Assembly (NCBI GenBank): GCA_031459715.1
Contig: JAVKIA010000007.1
Location: forward strand, 35,958 to 99,957
Direction: 5' to 3'
DNA length: 64,000 nt
Source: Armatimonadota bacterium
GTDB taxonomy: Bacteria > Sysuimicrobiota > Sysuimicrobiia > Sysuimicrobiales > Humicultoraceae
Every line of letters starts with the position of its first letter. The first letter of the stretch is position 1. The translations under genes were made by a program, and so were the position numbers. Positions 25,610 to 35,063 of the stretch are shown piece by piece. The notes beneath the pieces are model-generated. The model was not told the DNA's origin. It saw only the letters and a list, made by a program, of their open reading frames with translations, and made no database searches.

Positions 25610-25960
25610 GTGCGCACGGCGTTGCTGGTGAACGGTGTGTGGGTCGTGCTGGCAGGCATCGCTCTGTTCTTCCCATCCATCGGTGCCGCCCTATTTGCCT
25701 ATCCGACCAAGGACCCCGCCGTGACCTCCGGCTGGGGGAGCGCGCTCATCGTGATCGGTACGCTGGCCCTTCTGGCGTCCCAGGACGTGGAGCGGTACGG
25801 CCGCCTGGCCTGGGTCTTCGTGGGAGGCCTGGTGCTCGCGGCGGTGGACCTCCTCTATTTCTGGCTCACCGGCGCCTACACAGCACGCACGGCCCTGCCA
25901 CCTACAGTCATCAATCTGGTGCTAGCCGTCTGGATCTGGACTTCTCGCCCACGAGCATAG
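25610..25960 (+). CDS. Small four-helix membrane protein
   Basis: This 116-residue protein has four predicted membrane helices (about residues 5-30, 43-58, 66-85 and 95-112) and short loops. The GTG start has a GGGGGAGGTG ribosome site. No family is recognised, and no catalytic residues stand out. It is a single plus-strand gene placed between ylxM and ftsY, which are normally adjacent. Nothing suggests its role beyond the membrane location. Confidence 0.65.
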   Translation: MRTALLVNGVWVVLAGIALFFPSIGAALFAYPTKDPAVTSGWGSALIVIGTLALLASQDVERYGRLAWVFVGGLVLAAVDLLYFWLTGAYTARTALPPTVINLVLAVWIWTSRPRA

Positions 25961-26085
25961 GAGGGGTCGAGAGCACCGCGTCCCCCACAGACCGGATCCC
26001 CGATCGCCCGCGAGGACGAGGAAGCGGGCGGCCGTAGCGTTCGGCGATACCGGGCTACGCCCGCCGGAGGTTGCGCGCCCGTACG

Positions 26086-26991
26086 CTAGCGGGGCAGGAG
26101 GGCATCGACGAAGGTCTCGGGGTCGAACGGGGCGAGGTCGTTCAGGCCCTCCCCAATCCCCACGAACTTCACCGGGAGCTTGAGTTCGCGGCTGACGGCC
26201 AGCACGATGCCCCCTTTCGCCGTGCCGTCCAGCTTGGTCAGGACGATTCCGGTGACCTCGACCGCCTGGTGAAAGAGCCGGGCCTGGCTCAGGGCATTCT
26301 GCCCCGTGGAGGCGTCCAGCACCAGCAGCCGCTCCACCGTCGGGGGACCGTCCCGGGCGACGATCCGGTTCAGCTTGCGCAACTCCTCCATCAGGTTGAC
26401 CCTGGTGTGCAGGCGGCCCGCGGTGTCCACGACCAGTACGTCCATCCCCCGCGCCCGCATGGCCGCCAGCCCGTCGAAAACCACGGCACCGGGATCGCCC
26501 CCCGGCTGGTGAGCCACCAGGTCCACCCCCACGCGGCGCGCCCAGATGGCCAGCTGGTCGATCCCCGCGGCGCGAAAGGTGTCGGCCGCAGCCAGCAGGA
26601 CCCGGCGCCCCTGGCTCTGCAGCCGGTGCGCCAGCTTGGCGATGGTGGTGGTCTTGCCGCTGCCGTTGACGCCCAGGATCAGGACGACCGCGGGGGCGGG
26701 ATCCAGGCGAAGGGGAACCGCCGGGCCGAGTAACTCCAGAAGGATGCGTCGCAGCGCCGCGCGCACGGCAGCGGGCGTGCGCAGCCCGCGCTCCTGCCGC
26801 AGCCGTCCGGTCACCTCCGCCGCCGTGGCCACGCCCACGTCGGCGCGTATCAGCGCCTCCTGCAGCGCGCTTATGGAGGCCTCGCCAGGGGCGCGGCCCA
26901 CCAGCGCCTCCAGGCCCGCGCCCAGCTGCTCCCGCGTCCGGGCCAGCCCTTCCCGCAGTCGTTGCACCCACGAGCGCGCTTCGTACGCCAT
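26086..26991 (-). CDS. ftsY: Signal recognition particle receptor FtsY
   Basis: FtsY docks the Ffh-ribosome complex at the membrane. The 301-residue protein has the NG domain with '[17 protein letters not shown]', '[13 protein letters not shown]', '[17 protein letters not shown]' ([10 protein letters not shown]), '[10 protein letters not shown]' and '[20 protein letters not shown]' at the end. The acidic N-terminal A domain of E. coli FtsY is absent, as in many Gram-positives. The ATG at 26991 is preferred to upstream codons because it gives the helical N domain start. Confidence 0.96.
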   Translation of the reverse strand: MAYEARSWVQRLREGLARTREQLGAGLEALVGRAPGEASISALQEALIRADVGVATAAEVTGRLRQERGLRTPAAVRAALRRILLELLGPAVPLRLDPAPAVVLILGVNGSGKTTTIAKLAHRLQSQGRRVLLAAADTFRAAGIDQLAIWARRVGVDLVAHQPGGDPGAVVFDGLAAMRARGMDVLVVDTAGRLHTRVNLMEELRKLNRIVARDGPPTVERLLVLDASTGQNALSQARLFHQAVEVTGIVLTKLDGTAKGGIVLAVSRELKLPVKFVGIGEGLNDLAPFDPETFVDALLPR

Positions 26992-27110
26992 GATCCCCGG
27001 GGACCAGTCTAGTCCCTGTCTGCCCGCCGGAGAAACAGGGTATAGTGGATTCAACTCAGGGGAGGCCCACGGTGGCCCGATGGGCGCACCCGGGTGGAGG
27101 GATGAGCGTC

Positions 27111-27620
27111 ATGCGTACCGTCGTCGCCATCGTGGCCGGCGCGCTCCTGGCGCTGGGGAGCGCGTCCTGGATCGCCGCACAGCCAGCACCACCGACCGCG
27201 ATCGTCCCGGGCCGGGCGGTAGGTCCGTTCCGCGTGGGGATGCCGGTGGAGGAGGCACGCTCCATGATGGAGCAGTTCGGCCGGGTGGAGCCCCTGGAGG
27301 CGGAAGAGGCCCGCGGCTTCTGCAACCCCGAGCCCAACGCCGGCGTCTGCATCCTCGACCGGTATCGGCGCGTCGGTCTGGACACCCCCGGGCTCGTAGG
27401 TATGATCGTCACCGACGATCCGCGCTTCGTCACCGAACCGGGAGGCCACAAGGCCGGCGCCCCGCTGCTGGACTTCCTGCGCACCTTCGGCATTTACACG
27501 GCAAGCGCGGGCCCCGACCCCACAGAGGTGCGCTGGGATCCGCAGGGGCTGGTGGTCTTCGTCAGCACGAACCAGTCCGGCCTGGCCGCGGTCGCCATCG
27601 GCGTCTTCAGCGCGCGCTGA
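27111..27620 (+). CDS. Secreted protein of unknown function
   Basis: The roughly 169-residue protein has a Sec signal peptide (MRTVVAIVAGALLALG..., cleavage near AQPA) and no membrane segment after it. The mature part contains 'VGPFRVGMPVEEARSMM', which resembles the short N-terminal segment of many uncharacterised secreted bacterial proteins with an 'iGkl.lGMs..ev' repeat. Two cysteines ('GFCNPEPNAGVCILD') may pair. A -10 like TATAGT (27041-27046) precedes it. The start at 27111 fits the GGAGG site at 27096; an ATG at 27102 is too close to it. It is inserted between ftsY and smc on the opposite strand. Confidence 0.7.
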   Translation: MRTVVAIVAGALLALGSASWIAAQPAPPTAIVPGRAVGPFRVGMPVEEARSMMEQFGRVEPLEAEEARGFCNPEPNAGVCILDRYRRVGLDTPGLVGMIVTDDPRFVTEPGGHKAGAPLLDFLRTFGIYTASAGPDPTEVRWDPQGLVVFVSTNQSGLAAVAIGVFSAR

Positions 27621-27638
27621 GATTCCCCGGACGTGCTC

Positions 27639-30600
27639 CTAGCGGGCGGCCCGCGCCGGCTCCACGGAGCGGCGCTCCACCTGCGGCTCGCCCAGGCGCA
27701 CCGAGAGGATCGAGGACACGCCAGGCTCCTGCATGGTCACCCCGTAGAGGACATCCGCCGCCTCCATCGTCCCCTTGTTGTGGGTGACGATGATGATCTG
27801 CGTGCTCTGGGCCAGCTCCCGCAGCAGCGTGGTGAAGCGCCGCGTGTTGGCGTCGTCCAGAGCCGCCTCCACTTCGTCAAAGACGCAGAAGGGGCTGGGG
27901 TGGACGCGCAGCATGGCAAAGAGCAGCGCCAGCGCCACCAGCACCCGCTCCCCCCCGGAGAGGGCCGCCAGCGACCGCGGCGGCTTGCCCGGCAGGCGGA
28001 CCACCACCTCCAGCCCGGGATCCTCCCCGGGAGCCTCCTGCACCAGCTCCAGGTGCGCAGACCCTCCCTCGAAGAGGCGCAGGAACAGCCGGGCGAACTC
28101 GTCGTTGACGGCGGCAAACGTCTCCCCAAAGCGGAAGCGCAGGATACCGTCCAGGCGGTCGACCAGTTGCTGCAGCGCGGCGCGGGCCGCCTCGATGTCG
28201 GCCACCTGGCGAGTGAGGCGGTCGATGCGACCTCCCAGTTCCTCCTGCTCCTGGATTGCCCGCAGGTTCACCGCACCCAGCGCCGCCACCATCTCCCGCA
28301 GCGCCTCCAGCCGGGCCCACGCCTCCTCCCGCGGCAGCGGGAGCGACGTCTCCTCCACCTGCTCCCATACAAGCCCGCTTTCCGCAAGTCGTCGCTCCGT
28401 CGCTGCCCACTCCGCCTCGGCCTGCGCTGCCCGGAGCTCCGCCCGGTGCAGCGCGGCCTCCGCCGCCCGCGCCTGCTCCTCTGCCCGGCCGGCCGCCTCT
28501 TGCGCGGCCACTGCGGCAGCCTCGTGGACCTGCCGCTGCTGCTCCAACACGGCCAGCTCTCCCTGCAGCGCCGCCTGCTCCCGCGCGGCGCAGGCATGCG
28601 CCTCGCGGGCGGCGGCGAGCTCCGCGGCCAGACGGGACGCCTCCGCGGCCGCGCCTGATTCCTCGGCGAGGATCTGCGTCCGTCGCCCTGCCAGGTCCTC
28701 ACGCTCTGCGGCCAGGTCTCGCTGGCGCACCGCCTGCGCCTGGCGCGTCGCCTCCAGCTCGGCCAGGCGAATGCGGACCTCCTCACTCTCCTGCTGCAGC
28801 TGGGCCAGGGCGGCGGCGCGTCCTTCCCAGGCCCGCCGCCGCTCGGCGAGCTGCGTCTCCACCTCTCTGGCGGCGGCCTGCAGCGCCTCGTCCTGGGCCC
28901 GCAGCCGGTCCGCGCCCGCCCCCACATCGTCCAGCGCTGCGGCCAGAGCCACCATCTCGTCTGTGACCTCGCCGACCTCCCGCGGCAGGCGGGCCTGTTC
29001 GCGGGCTATCGCCGCCAGCGCTCCCTCCGCCTCGGCCAGATCGCGCTCCAGTCGTCCTCGCTCCTCCTCCAGGGACGCCGCCTGACACCGCGCCTCTTCG
29101 GTCTCCTGAACGAGGGCCTCCTGGCGTGTCCGCAGCGCCCCCAGGACCCCGGCCAGCGCCTCCAGCTCCCGCCGGGTCTCCTCGCTGGCGTCCCGCCGCG
29201 CCAGCGGGGAGGCATGACCGTTCCCGTTGCCCCGCACAGAGATCACGCCGTCGGGGGAAACCAGCTCGCCGTGCAGGGTGACCGCGCGCCCACGGTATCC
29301 CCCCGCCATCAGACCCAGCGCCACGTCCAGGTCCTCCACCACGACCACATCGCCCAGCAGGACGTCCACTGCCGTACGGGCCTTCCCCTGCGCGCTGACG
29401 AACCCAGCGGCGCCGCCCAGCACACCGCGGACCTGGGGCAAAGGGCCGCCGGGATGCCTGGAGGCGAGACGGTCCAACGGGAGGAAGGACACCGGCCCCC
29501 GCCCGTCCGCCCGCACGTATGCCAGGGCGTCGCGCAGGGCCTCCGTGCCGGCGGTGAGGAGGCAGAAGAGCCGGCGGCCCAGCGCCGCCTCCACCGCGGG
29601 CCGGTAGCGCGGGTCCACGGCGATGTGGTCAACGAGCGCCCCCAGGATGCTGCCGAATCGGACGGGATCGGCCCGCTTGGCGGCCAGCAGCGTGCGCGCG
29701 CCTTCCTCGTAGCCGACAAGCTGCTCCGCGGCCTCCTCCAGCGCCTGAAGGCGCGACTCCAGACGGGCCCCACGGGCCTCCGCGGCCGCCAGCTTCTCTC
29801 CGACCTCCGCTCGTTCTGCGTCCAGCCGGCGAGTCCTTGCGGCAAGCGCCGTCTGCCGCTCCTGGTGACGCTGCAAGGCCATCCGCGCTTCCGCCGTCCG
29901 CTCCTGCAGCCGCTCCTCTTCAGCCTCCAACGCCGCTAAGTGCTCCTGCAGCCGGTTCCGCCGTTCGGACAGGGTGGTCCGCTGGCGCCCCAGCACCTGC
30001 CGCCGCGCCTCCAGCGCCGCCAGCTCGGCGGCCAGTTGCTGCCGGGCTGCCTCCAGCTCGCTTCGCCGCGCCTCCAGAGTCTCCAGCTCTCGGTGCCAGG
30101 ACTCTGTCCGTGCTTCCTCCGCGCGCAGCGCCGCCCGTTGCGCTTCCAGGTGGCTGTGCAGCGCCCCCACCTCCTGGGCCACGACCTCCCGGTCACGGCC
30201 CAGAGCGGCCAGCTCGGCGTCGATCCGCGCCATCTCGGCAGCAAGGCGCGCGGCCTCTGCGCGCAGCCGCTCCCCCTCCTGCCGCTGCGCAGCCAGGCGC
30301 GCTTCCACCCGGTCCACGGCGCTGCCCGCGGCTGCCTGAGCGCGGACCGCCTCCAGCAGGCGGCGCTGCTGCGCTTCCCAGGCGTGCGTCAGCGCCTCGC
30401 GCGCCTGCTGGTGCCGGGCGGCCTCGCCGCGTGCCGCTTCCACCCGCTGTTGCAGCTCGGCCAGCCGCGCATGAGCAGCGGCCACCTGCGCGGCGGTGCG
30501 CTGCAGGCTCTGCCGCAGGCGACGGGCCTCGTCGGCCAGCAGCGCCACCTCCAGCGCACGGGCCTCCTCGGTACAGGCGCGGTGCTGCCGCGCCGCCTCG

Positions 30601-31226
30601 GCCTGCTCGGTCAGCCGGGCGTACCGGGCCCGGAGCTCCGCCAGCAGGTCTCCTACCCGCTGCAGGTGCGCCGCAGCGCGCTCCAGGCGCCGCAGGCTCT
30701 CCTGACGGCGACGCTTGTAACCGGCCAGCCCGGCGGCCTCCTCCAGCAGCAGGCGGCGCTCCTGGGGGGAGGCGTTGAGGACCTCTTCCACCTCGCCCTG
30801 GCCGATCAGGGCGTAGGACCGCCCGCCCAGGCCGGTCCCCAGGAAGAGCATCTGGATGTCGCGCAGCCGGCAGGGCACCCCGTTCAGGAGGTACTCCCCC
30901 TCCCCGCCGCGCGTGGCGCGTCGGGTGATGGCGATCTCGGAGAACTCCAGGGGGAAGCGCCCCGTGGCGTTGTCCAGAACCAGGGCGGCCTGCGCCAGCC
31001 CGTGGGCGCGACGCCGCGCCGAGCCGGCGAAGATGAAATCCTCGGTGCGGGTCCCGCGCAGAGCGCGGGCGTTCTGCTCACCCAGGACCCAGCGGATGGC
31101 CTCACAGAGGTTGCTCTTGCCGCTGCCGTTGGGGCCGACAATGGCGGTGATGCCGGGGTGAAACTCCAGCTCCGTGCGGTCGGCAAAGGTCTTGAAGCCG
31201 GCCAGCTCCAGCCGCTTCAGGTGCAC
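27639..31226 (-). CDS. smc: Chromosome segregation ATPase SMC
   Basis: SMC forms the condensin ring with ScpA/ScpB. The 1195-residue length is typical. It has Walker A 'VGPNGSGKSNL' near residue 33, a long coiled coil, a hinge at about 500-650 ('GSILGALVDHIAV', 'GYRGRAVTLHGELVSPDG'), a second coiled coil, then the ABC signature 'ALSGGERVLVALALLF' near 1095 and Walker B 'FCVFDEVEAALDDAN'. The GTG start has a GGAGGAGGGA ribosome site. Confidence 0.97.
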   Translation of the reverse strand: MHLKRLELAGFKTFADRTELEFHPGITAIVGPNGSGKSNLCEAIRWVLGEQNARALRGTRTEDFIFAGSARRRAHGLAQAALVLDNATGRFPLEFSEIAITRRATRGGEGEYLLNGVPCRLRDIQMLFLGTGLGGRSYALIGQGEVEEVLNASPQERRLLLEEAAGLAGYKRRRQESLRRLERAAAHLQRVGDLLAELRARYARLTEQAEAARQHRACTEEARALEVALLADEARRLRQSLQRTAAQVAAAHARLAELQQRVEAARGEAARHQQAREALTHAWEAQQRRLLEAVRAQAAAGSAVDRVEARLAAQRQEGERLRAEAARLAAEMARIDAELAALGRDREVVAQEVGALHSHLEAQRAALRAEEARTESWHRELETLEARRSELEAARQQLAAELAALEARRQVLGRQRTTLSERRNRLQEHLAALEAEEERLQERTAEARMALQRHQERQTALAARTRRLDAERAEVGEKLAAAEARGARLESRLQALEEAAEQLVGYEEGARTLLAAKRADPVRFGSILGALVDHIAVDPRYRPAVEAALGRRLFCLLTAGTEALRDALAYVRADGRGPVSFLPLDRLASRHPGGPLPQVRGVLGGAAGFVSAQGKARTAVDVLLGDVVVVEDLDVALGLMAGGYRGRAVTLHGELVSPDGVISVRGNGNGHASPLARRDASEETRRELEALAGVLGALRTRQEALVQETEEARCQAASLEEERGRLERDLAEAEGALAAIAREQARLPREVGEVTDEMVALAAALDDVGAGADRLRAQDEALQAAAREVETQLAERRRAWEGRAAALAQLQQESEEVRIRLAELEATRQAQAVRQRDLAAEREDLAGRRTQILAEESGAAAEASRLAAELAAAREAHACAAREQAALQGELAVLEQQRQVHEAAAVAAQEAAGRAEEQARAAEAALHRAELRAAQAEAEWAATERRLAESGLVWEQVEETSLPLPREEAWARLEALREMVAALGAVNLRAIQEQEELGGRIDRLTRQVADIEAARAALQQLVDRLDGILRFRFGETFAAVNDEFARLFLRLFEGGSAHLELVQEAPGEDPGLEVVVRLPGKPPRSLAALSGGERVLVALALLFAMLRVHPSPFCVFDEVEAALDDANTRRFTTLLRELAQSTQIIIVTHNKGTMEAADVLYGVTMQEPGVSSILSVRLGEPQVERRSVEPARAAR

Positions 31227-31293
31227 AACCGTCCCTCCTCCGATAACCTCCCGTGGCCGCGGCGGCGTGCGGCGGGAGGTCCCCAGGTGCGAC

Positions 31294-32493
31294 TCAGGTC
31301 CGTTGGGGCGTTCTGTCTACCTGTGCGCGTGCCGACTGGTACAGCGCGGCCAGCCGCCGGGCCAGCGTGGGGACGGCGTACCCGGCGGCAATCTCGTGGG
31401 CGCGGCGGCTCATCTCGGCCCGACGCGCGGGCTCGGCCAGCAGCCGCCGCACAGCCGCTGCCAGCGCCTCCGGTGCCGGCTCGACGAGCACTCCCGCCTC
31501 CCCGTCGCGCACGACCTCGGCGGCGCCCGCCCGCGCCACCGCCACCACCGGCAGCCCCACCGCCATCGCCTCCACCAGGACGACCCCCTGCGTCTCCGTC
31601 TGCGAGGCCAAGACGAAGAGGTCCCCGGCAGACATCGCCGCCAGCGCGGCCAGATGGGGCAAAGCGCCGGTGAAGCGGACCCGTCCGGCAATCCCCAGGT
31701 CGCCGGCCAGGCGCCGGAGATCCCCGGCGGAGGGCCCGTCCCCAACGATAAGGAGATACGCCCCCCAGGGCTCCGCCACCTGCTGAAAGGCTCGCAGCAC
31801 TAGGTCGACGCTCTTCTCCGGGGCCAGCCGGCTCACCGAGACCAGCAGGGGGGCCTGCGGCGGGATCCCGTAGCGGGCCCGCACCTCCCCCCAGGGGAGC
31901 CGGCCGAGCTGCCGGGGGTCAATCCCGGCGGTGGGCAGCACCTCGATGCGCGCGGTGACCTGCAGCTCGCGCAGCCGCGCGCGGATCACCTCTGATGGGG
32001 CGATCACCAGGTCGCACCGGTTGGCAAACGCCCGCACCCAGCGCCGCGCGGCCGGCCGGGTCAGTACCGCCGGGAGAAGGGGAACGTAGTGCACATACTG
32101 GTCGTAGAGCGTGTGGTGCGTGAAGACCAGCGGGCGGCGCAGGCGGCGCGCCACCGCCCCGCCCAGGGTGCCGGCCAGAAAGGGCCCGTGGACGTGCACC
32201 ACGTCCGCCGCCTGCACCCGGGGGTCCCGCAAGAGGCGGCCCGGCAGCGGCAGGAGCAGCCTGAACGCCGGAGTGCCCGGAGCGGGCAGCGACGGCAGGC
32301 GGATGATGTCAGGATCGTCGTCGCGGTGGCCGGGATAGCGGGGTGCGGCAATGACCACGCGATGACCGTCGGCGCGCAGGGCGCGGGTGAAGGCCGCCAC
32401 AGAGGTGACCACGCCGCTGATATAGGGCAGGTAGGAGTCGACGATCATGAGGATATCCATCGGATCTACGGAGGACACTGCGGGTGGAGTCAC
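31294..32493 (-). CDS. Glycosyltransferase family 4 (mannosyl/glucosyl type)
   Basis: The protein has two Rossmann domains of the GT-B fold. The N-terminal domain holds 'VDSYLPYISGVVTSV' (donor/acceptor loop) and 'VHVHGPFLAGTLG'; the C-terminal one holds 'LLVSVSRLAPEKSVDLVLRAF' (VSRLAPEKSVDLV) and the nucleotide-sugar E-x7-E motif in 'QTETQGVVLVEAMA'. It resembles the 1,2-diacylglycerol or phosphatidylinositol glycosyltransferases that make membrane glycolipids. The substrate is not determined. Starts at 32493 (GTG, with a GGGGATGG site, used) and 32460 (ATG, the usual family start 'MDILMIVD') are both possible. Confidence 0.88.
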   Translation of the reverse strand: MTPPAVSSVDPMDILMIVDSYLPYISGVVTSVAAFTRALRADGHRVVIAAPRYPGHRDDDPDIIRLPSLPAPGTPAFRLLLPLPGRLLRDPRVQAADVVHVHGPFLAGTLGGAVARRLRRPLVFTHHTLYDQYVHYVPLLPAVLTRPAARRWVRAFANRCDLVIAPSEVIRARLRELQVTARIEVLPTAGIDPRQLGRLPWGEVRARYGIPPQAPLLVSVSRLAPEKSVDLVLRAFQQVAEPWGAYLLIVGDGPSAGDLRRLAGDLGIAGRVRFTGALPHLAALAAMSAGDLFVLASQTETQGVVLVEAMAVGLPVVAVARAGAAEVVRDGEAGVLVEPAPEALAAAVRRLLAEPARRAEMSRRAHEIAAGYAVPTLARRLAALYQSARAQVDRTPQRT

Positions 32494-32510
32494 CGGGGCA
32501 CCATCCCCGA

Positions 32511-33008
32511 TCAGCGGGACGCCCGTACCTGCGCCCGCAGGGCGGCGCTGCGCTCCTCCACCCAGGCCAGCAGCGTCCGGTAGTCCGCCTCGATCCGCTC
32601 CCTGGCGCGGCGCGCGGCCTTCTGGTCGGCGGGCGCCAGGGCGGTCAGGTCCTCCTCATCCACCCACACCGCCCGACCGCCGGGGAGGACCAGCAGGTCC
32701 AGCCCCAGGTCGGTCCACTCCACGCGGTCGGCGGACACGACGGTGTCTCGCGCGGCGTTGAAGTACACCCCGGCGGTCCACCCGTCGGAACGCAGCCAGT
32801 GGTAGACGTTATAGGGCCGGTCGGTCCAGTAGTAGGCGATGGTCTCGTCGCCCGGCTCCAGGCGCAACCCGCCTACGGTCCAGGGAACGGTCAGACGGTA
32901 GTGCAGGATGACCGCCTGGCCTTCCCGCGCCAGCAGCCGGCAGCAAAAGACCTCCTGCCGGCCGTCGGGCCGCCGCTTCACCTCCTGGAAAACGGGCAGA
33001 GCAGACAC
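32511..33008 (-). CDS. DUF402 family protein
   Basis: The 165-residue protein has the DUF402 core: 'ETIAYYWTDRPYNVYHWLRSDG' (YYWTDRPYNVYHW), 'GVYFNAARD', 'EWTDLGLDLLVLPGG' and 'WVDEEDL'. The family includes NtdP-type nucleoside tri/diphosphatases and FomD; conserved Asp and Lys residues in these blocks bind metal and phosphate. The reaction here is a family-level guess. The start GTG at 33008 has a weak ribosome site. It is close to the glycosyltransferase (17-base gap) and may share its transcript. Confidence 0.82.
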   Translation of the reverse strand: MSALPVFQEVKRRPDGRQEVFCCRLLAREGQAVILHYRLTVPWTVGGLRLEPGDETIAYYWTDRPYNVYHWLRSDGWTAGVYFNAARDTVVSADRVEWTDLGLDLLVLPGGRAVWVDEEDLTALAPADQKAARRARERIEADYRTLLAWVEERSAALRAQVRASR

Positions 33009-33021
33009 GGGAACGGGGGCC

Positions 33022-34134
33022 TCAGGCCGCGATGGCTACAACCCCTTGAATGCGTGGCAGGCCGCCGGCCAGCGGCCGCCACTCCTCTCCTTCGCTGGCG
33101 CTGCCGTAGAGCTCCCCCGCACTGGTACCGAAGTAGACCCCCGCCGGGTCCAGGAGGTCCGTGTCCATGGCGTGGCGCAGCACCACGCAGTGCACCCCAC
33201 CGGGCAGGCCGCTCTGCAGCGCCTCCCAGGAGCGGCCCCCAGTGCGGCTGCGGTAGACCTCCAGTTGCCCCATGATGCAACTGTTGTGCCGGCGGCACCC
33301 CCGTCCCTGGTAGGCAGGGACAACGTAGAGGGTGTCCACCTCCCGGGGGTGCACCGCCAGGGGGAAGCCGTGGCGGTCAGGCAGCCCCGCGGAGATGTCT
33401 TGCCAGCTCTCCCCGTAGTCGTCGCTGCGGTAGACCCCGCAGTGCATCTGCCGGTAGAGCACCCGGGGGTTGCCAGGGGCGATGGCCACGCGGTGGGTGC
33501 AGGTGTGCACGGTGCCGAGGTGCTGGTCCGCGCTCTCTGGACGGGCGGGCCGGCCCAGCGACGAAGTCCCGGCCAGCGGACAGGACTCGTAGACACCGCG
33601 GCGGATGAGGGCCCAGGTCTTTCCCCCGTCCTCGCTGCGCACCGCGCCGTGATCTGTGCTGCTGACCACGTACATCCGCCGCGGCCGCCGGGGGTCGAAG
33701 TGAATGCCGTGCAGGCAGTTGCCCACGGTGCCGAAACCCCAGTCCCCGTAGCGCTTCTCCTTTCCCGGCGCCTCCAGGTAACCGGGGACTACCGCCCAGG
33801 TCTGGCCCCGGTCGGTGCTGCGGAAGAGGTAGCTGAAGTGCGTCCCCGCCCACACCTCGCCGGGATCCTTGGGGTTGACGGCGACGGTCCAGACCTTGCG
33901 CACGGCCAGTCCCGCGTTCTGTGGCGCCCAGGTCTGCCCCAGCGTCCTGCTGGCGTAGACCCCATCGTCGTGGGTGGCAGCGTAGAGGGTCTTCGTCCGT
34001 GCGTCCCAGGCGAAGTGGTTGACGCTCAGGCCTCGCAGGTAGGGGCCGCGCCGCCGCCAGCGCGCCCGCTTCCCGTCGCTCTCCACAACGTAGAGGCCGT
34101 CGGTCGTCCCGACCAAGACCATCACCCTGGGCAT
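33022..34134 (-). CDS. BNR/Asp-box beta-propeller protein (sialidase/VPS10-like fold)
   Basis: The 370-residue protein carries repeated Asp-box units: 'SRTLGQTWAPQN', 'FRSTDRGQTWAVVPG', 'VRSEDGGKTWALI', 'YRSDDYGESWQDIS' and 'YRSRTGGRSWEALQ'. These build a six- or seven-bladed propeller. There is no signal peptide, so it is probably cytosolic, and the sialidase catalytic arginine triad and Tyr/Glu pair are not evident. A histidine/cysteine patch ('GCRRHNSCIMGQLEV', 'TCTHRVAI') may bind metal. The ATG at 34134 has a GGAGGTGGAGG site. Its role is unknown. Confidence 0.8.
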   Translation of the reverse strand: MPRVMVLVGTTDGLYVVESDGKRARWRRRGPYLRGLSVNHFAWDARTKTLYAATHDDGVYASRTLGQTWAPQNAGLAVRKVWTVAVNPKDPGEVWAGTHFSYLFRSTDRGQTWAVVPGYLEAPGKEKRYGDWGFGTVGNCLHGIHFDPRRPRRMYVVSSTDHGAVRSEDGGKTWALIRRGVYESCPLAGTSSLGRPARPESADQHLGTVHTCTHRVAIAPGNPRVLYRQMHCGVYRSDDYGESWQDISAGLPDRHGFPLAVHPREVDTLYVVPAYQGRGCRRHNSCIMGQLEVYRSRTGGRSWEALQSGLPGGVHCVVLRHAMDTDLLDPAGVYFGTSAGELYGSASEGEEWRPLAGGLPRIQGVVAIAA

Positions 34135-34164
34135 CCTCCACCTCCCACAATTCGTCTAGACAAA

Positions 34165-34177
34165 ATGGAAGGACCGG
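34165..34177 (+). repeat. Left inverted repeat of the IS1111-type element
   Basis: ATGGAAGGACCGG, perfectly complementary in inverted orientation to 35350-35362. It lies 87 bases before the transposase start. Confidence 0.75.
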
Positions 34178-34264
34178 ACTCTGGGCTCGCGGCGTCGTAG
34201 GTTACGCTGTGGGCTCGGGAGCGCACAGCGCAGAGCTACACGCGAGGTTAAGGAGGTCCGGTCC

Positions 34265-35063
34265 ATGATCCAGGATACCATCTTCGTTGGCTTAGACGTC
34301 CACAAACACTCTATTGCCGTGGCGGTCGCCAATGGGCACGGCGGCGATTCCCGCCCCCCTGGGGTCATTCCTTCCGGCCGCAGGCCGTGCGCGATCTGGT
34401 CCGCCGGCTCGGGCCGCCGCAGCGCATCACCGCCTGCTACGAGGCGGGGCCGTGTGGGTACACGCTCTACCGCCACCTGACCCGTCTGGGCGTGCACCGT
34501 CTGGTCGTCGCACCCTCCCTCGTCCCAGCAAACCCGGCGATCGCGTGAAGACCGACCGCCGGGATGCCACCAAACTGGCCCGCCTGCTCCGCAGCCGGGA
34601 GCTGACCCCTATCTGGGTCCCCGATGAAGCCCATGAGGCCTTGCGGGATCTCACCCGGGCGCGCGAAGACGCGCGGCACGACCTGCTGCGTGCCCGGCAC
34701 CGCCTCTCCAAGCTCCTGCTCCGCCTCGGCATCTTCCCACCTCAGGGCATCGCCCCCTGGAGCCAGCGTCATCACACCTGGCTCGAGACGGTCACGCTCC
34801 CGCATCCAGCTCGGCAGGTGGCCTTCGGCGAGTACCGTCACCGTCCCTCCGTGTGGGGGGCGCTGCGCCGGCGCCAGCGCGGGCAGCCGGAACGCATCAA
34901 GACGATCGCCTGGCATGCCCAGGATCGCCTCCACCGTCGATACCGGCGCTTGGTGCGCCGGGGAAAGCGTCCCCAACAGGCCGTCGTCGCTGTCGCGCGC
35001 GAACTCCTTGGCTTCATCTGGGCCATCGCCCGCGAGCGGCAGGCCAAGAAGTCTGCCACCTGA
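34265..35063 (+). pseudogene. IS110-family transposase, frameshifted and internally deleted
   Basis: The N-terminal RuvC-like domain is recognisable but in three reading frames: '[19 protein letters not shown]' from 34265, then (frame shift near 34378) '[20 protein letters not shown]', then (shift near 34530) '[20 protein letters not shown]'. All four acidic residues of its DEDD tetrad remain readable. The third frame runs straight from 'VAFGEYR' to 'HRPSVWGALRRRQ', so roughly 120 residues, including the Transposase_20 part with the catalytic serine, are missing; the join lies near position 34844. A good AAGGAGG site precedes the ATG. The protein cannot be functional as read. Confidence 0.85.

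Noticed and set aside
25498..26037. Open frame overlapping the four-helix membrane protein gene
   Set aside because: The product is low-complexity and arginine-rich, and the other frame has a good ribosome site and membrane pattern.
27011..27040. CCCTGT...ACAGGG inverted repeat between ftsY and the secreted-protein gene
   Set aside because: Only six-base arms with a 15-base loop; common by chance in GC-rich DNA, although it lies beside a -10-like box.
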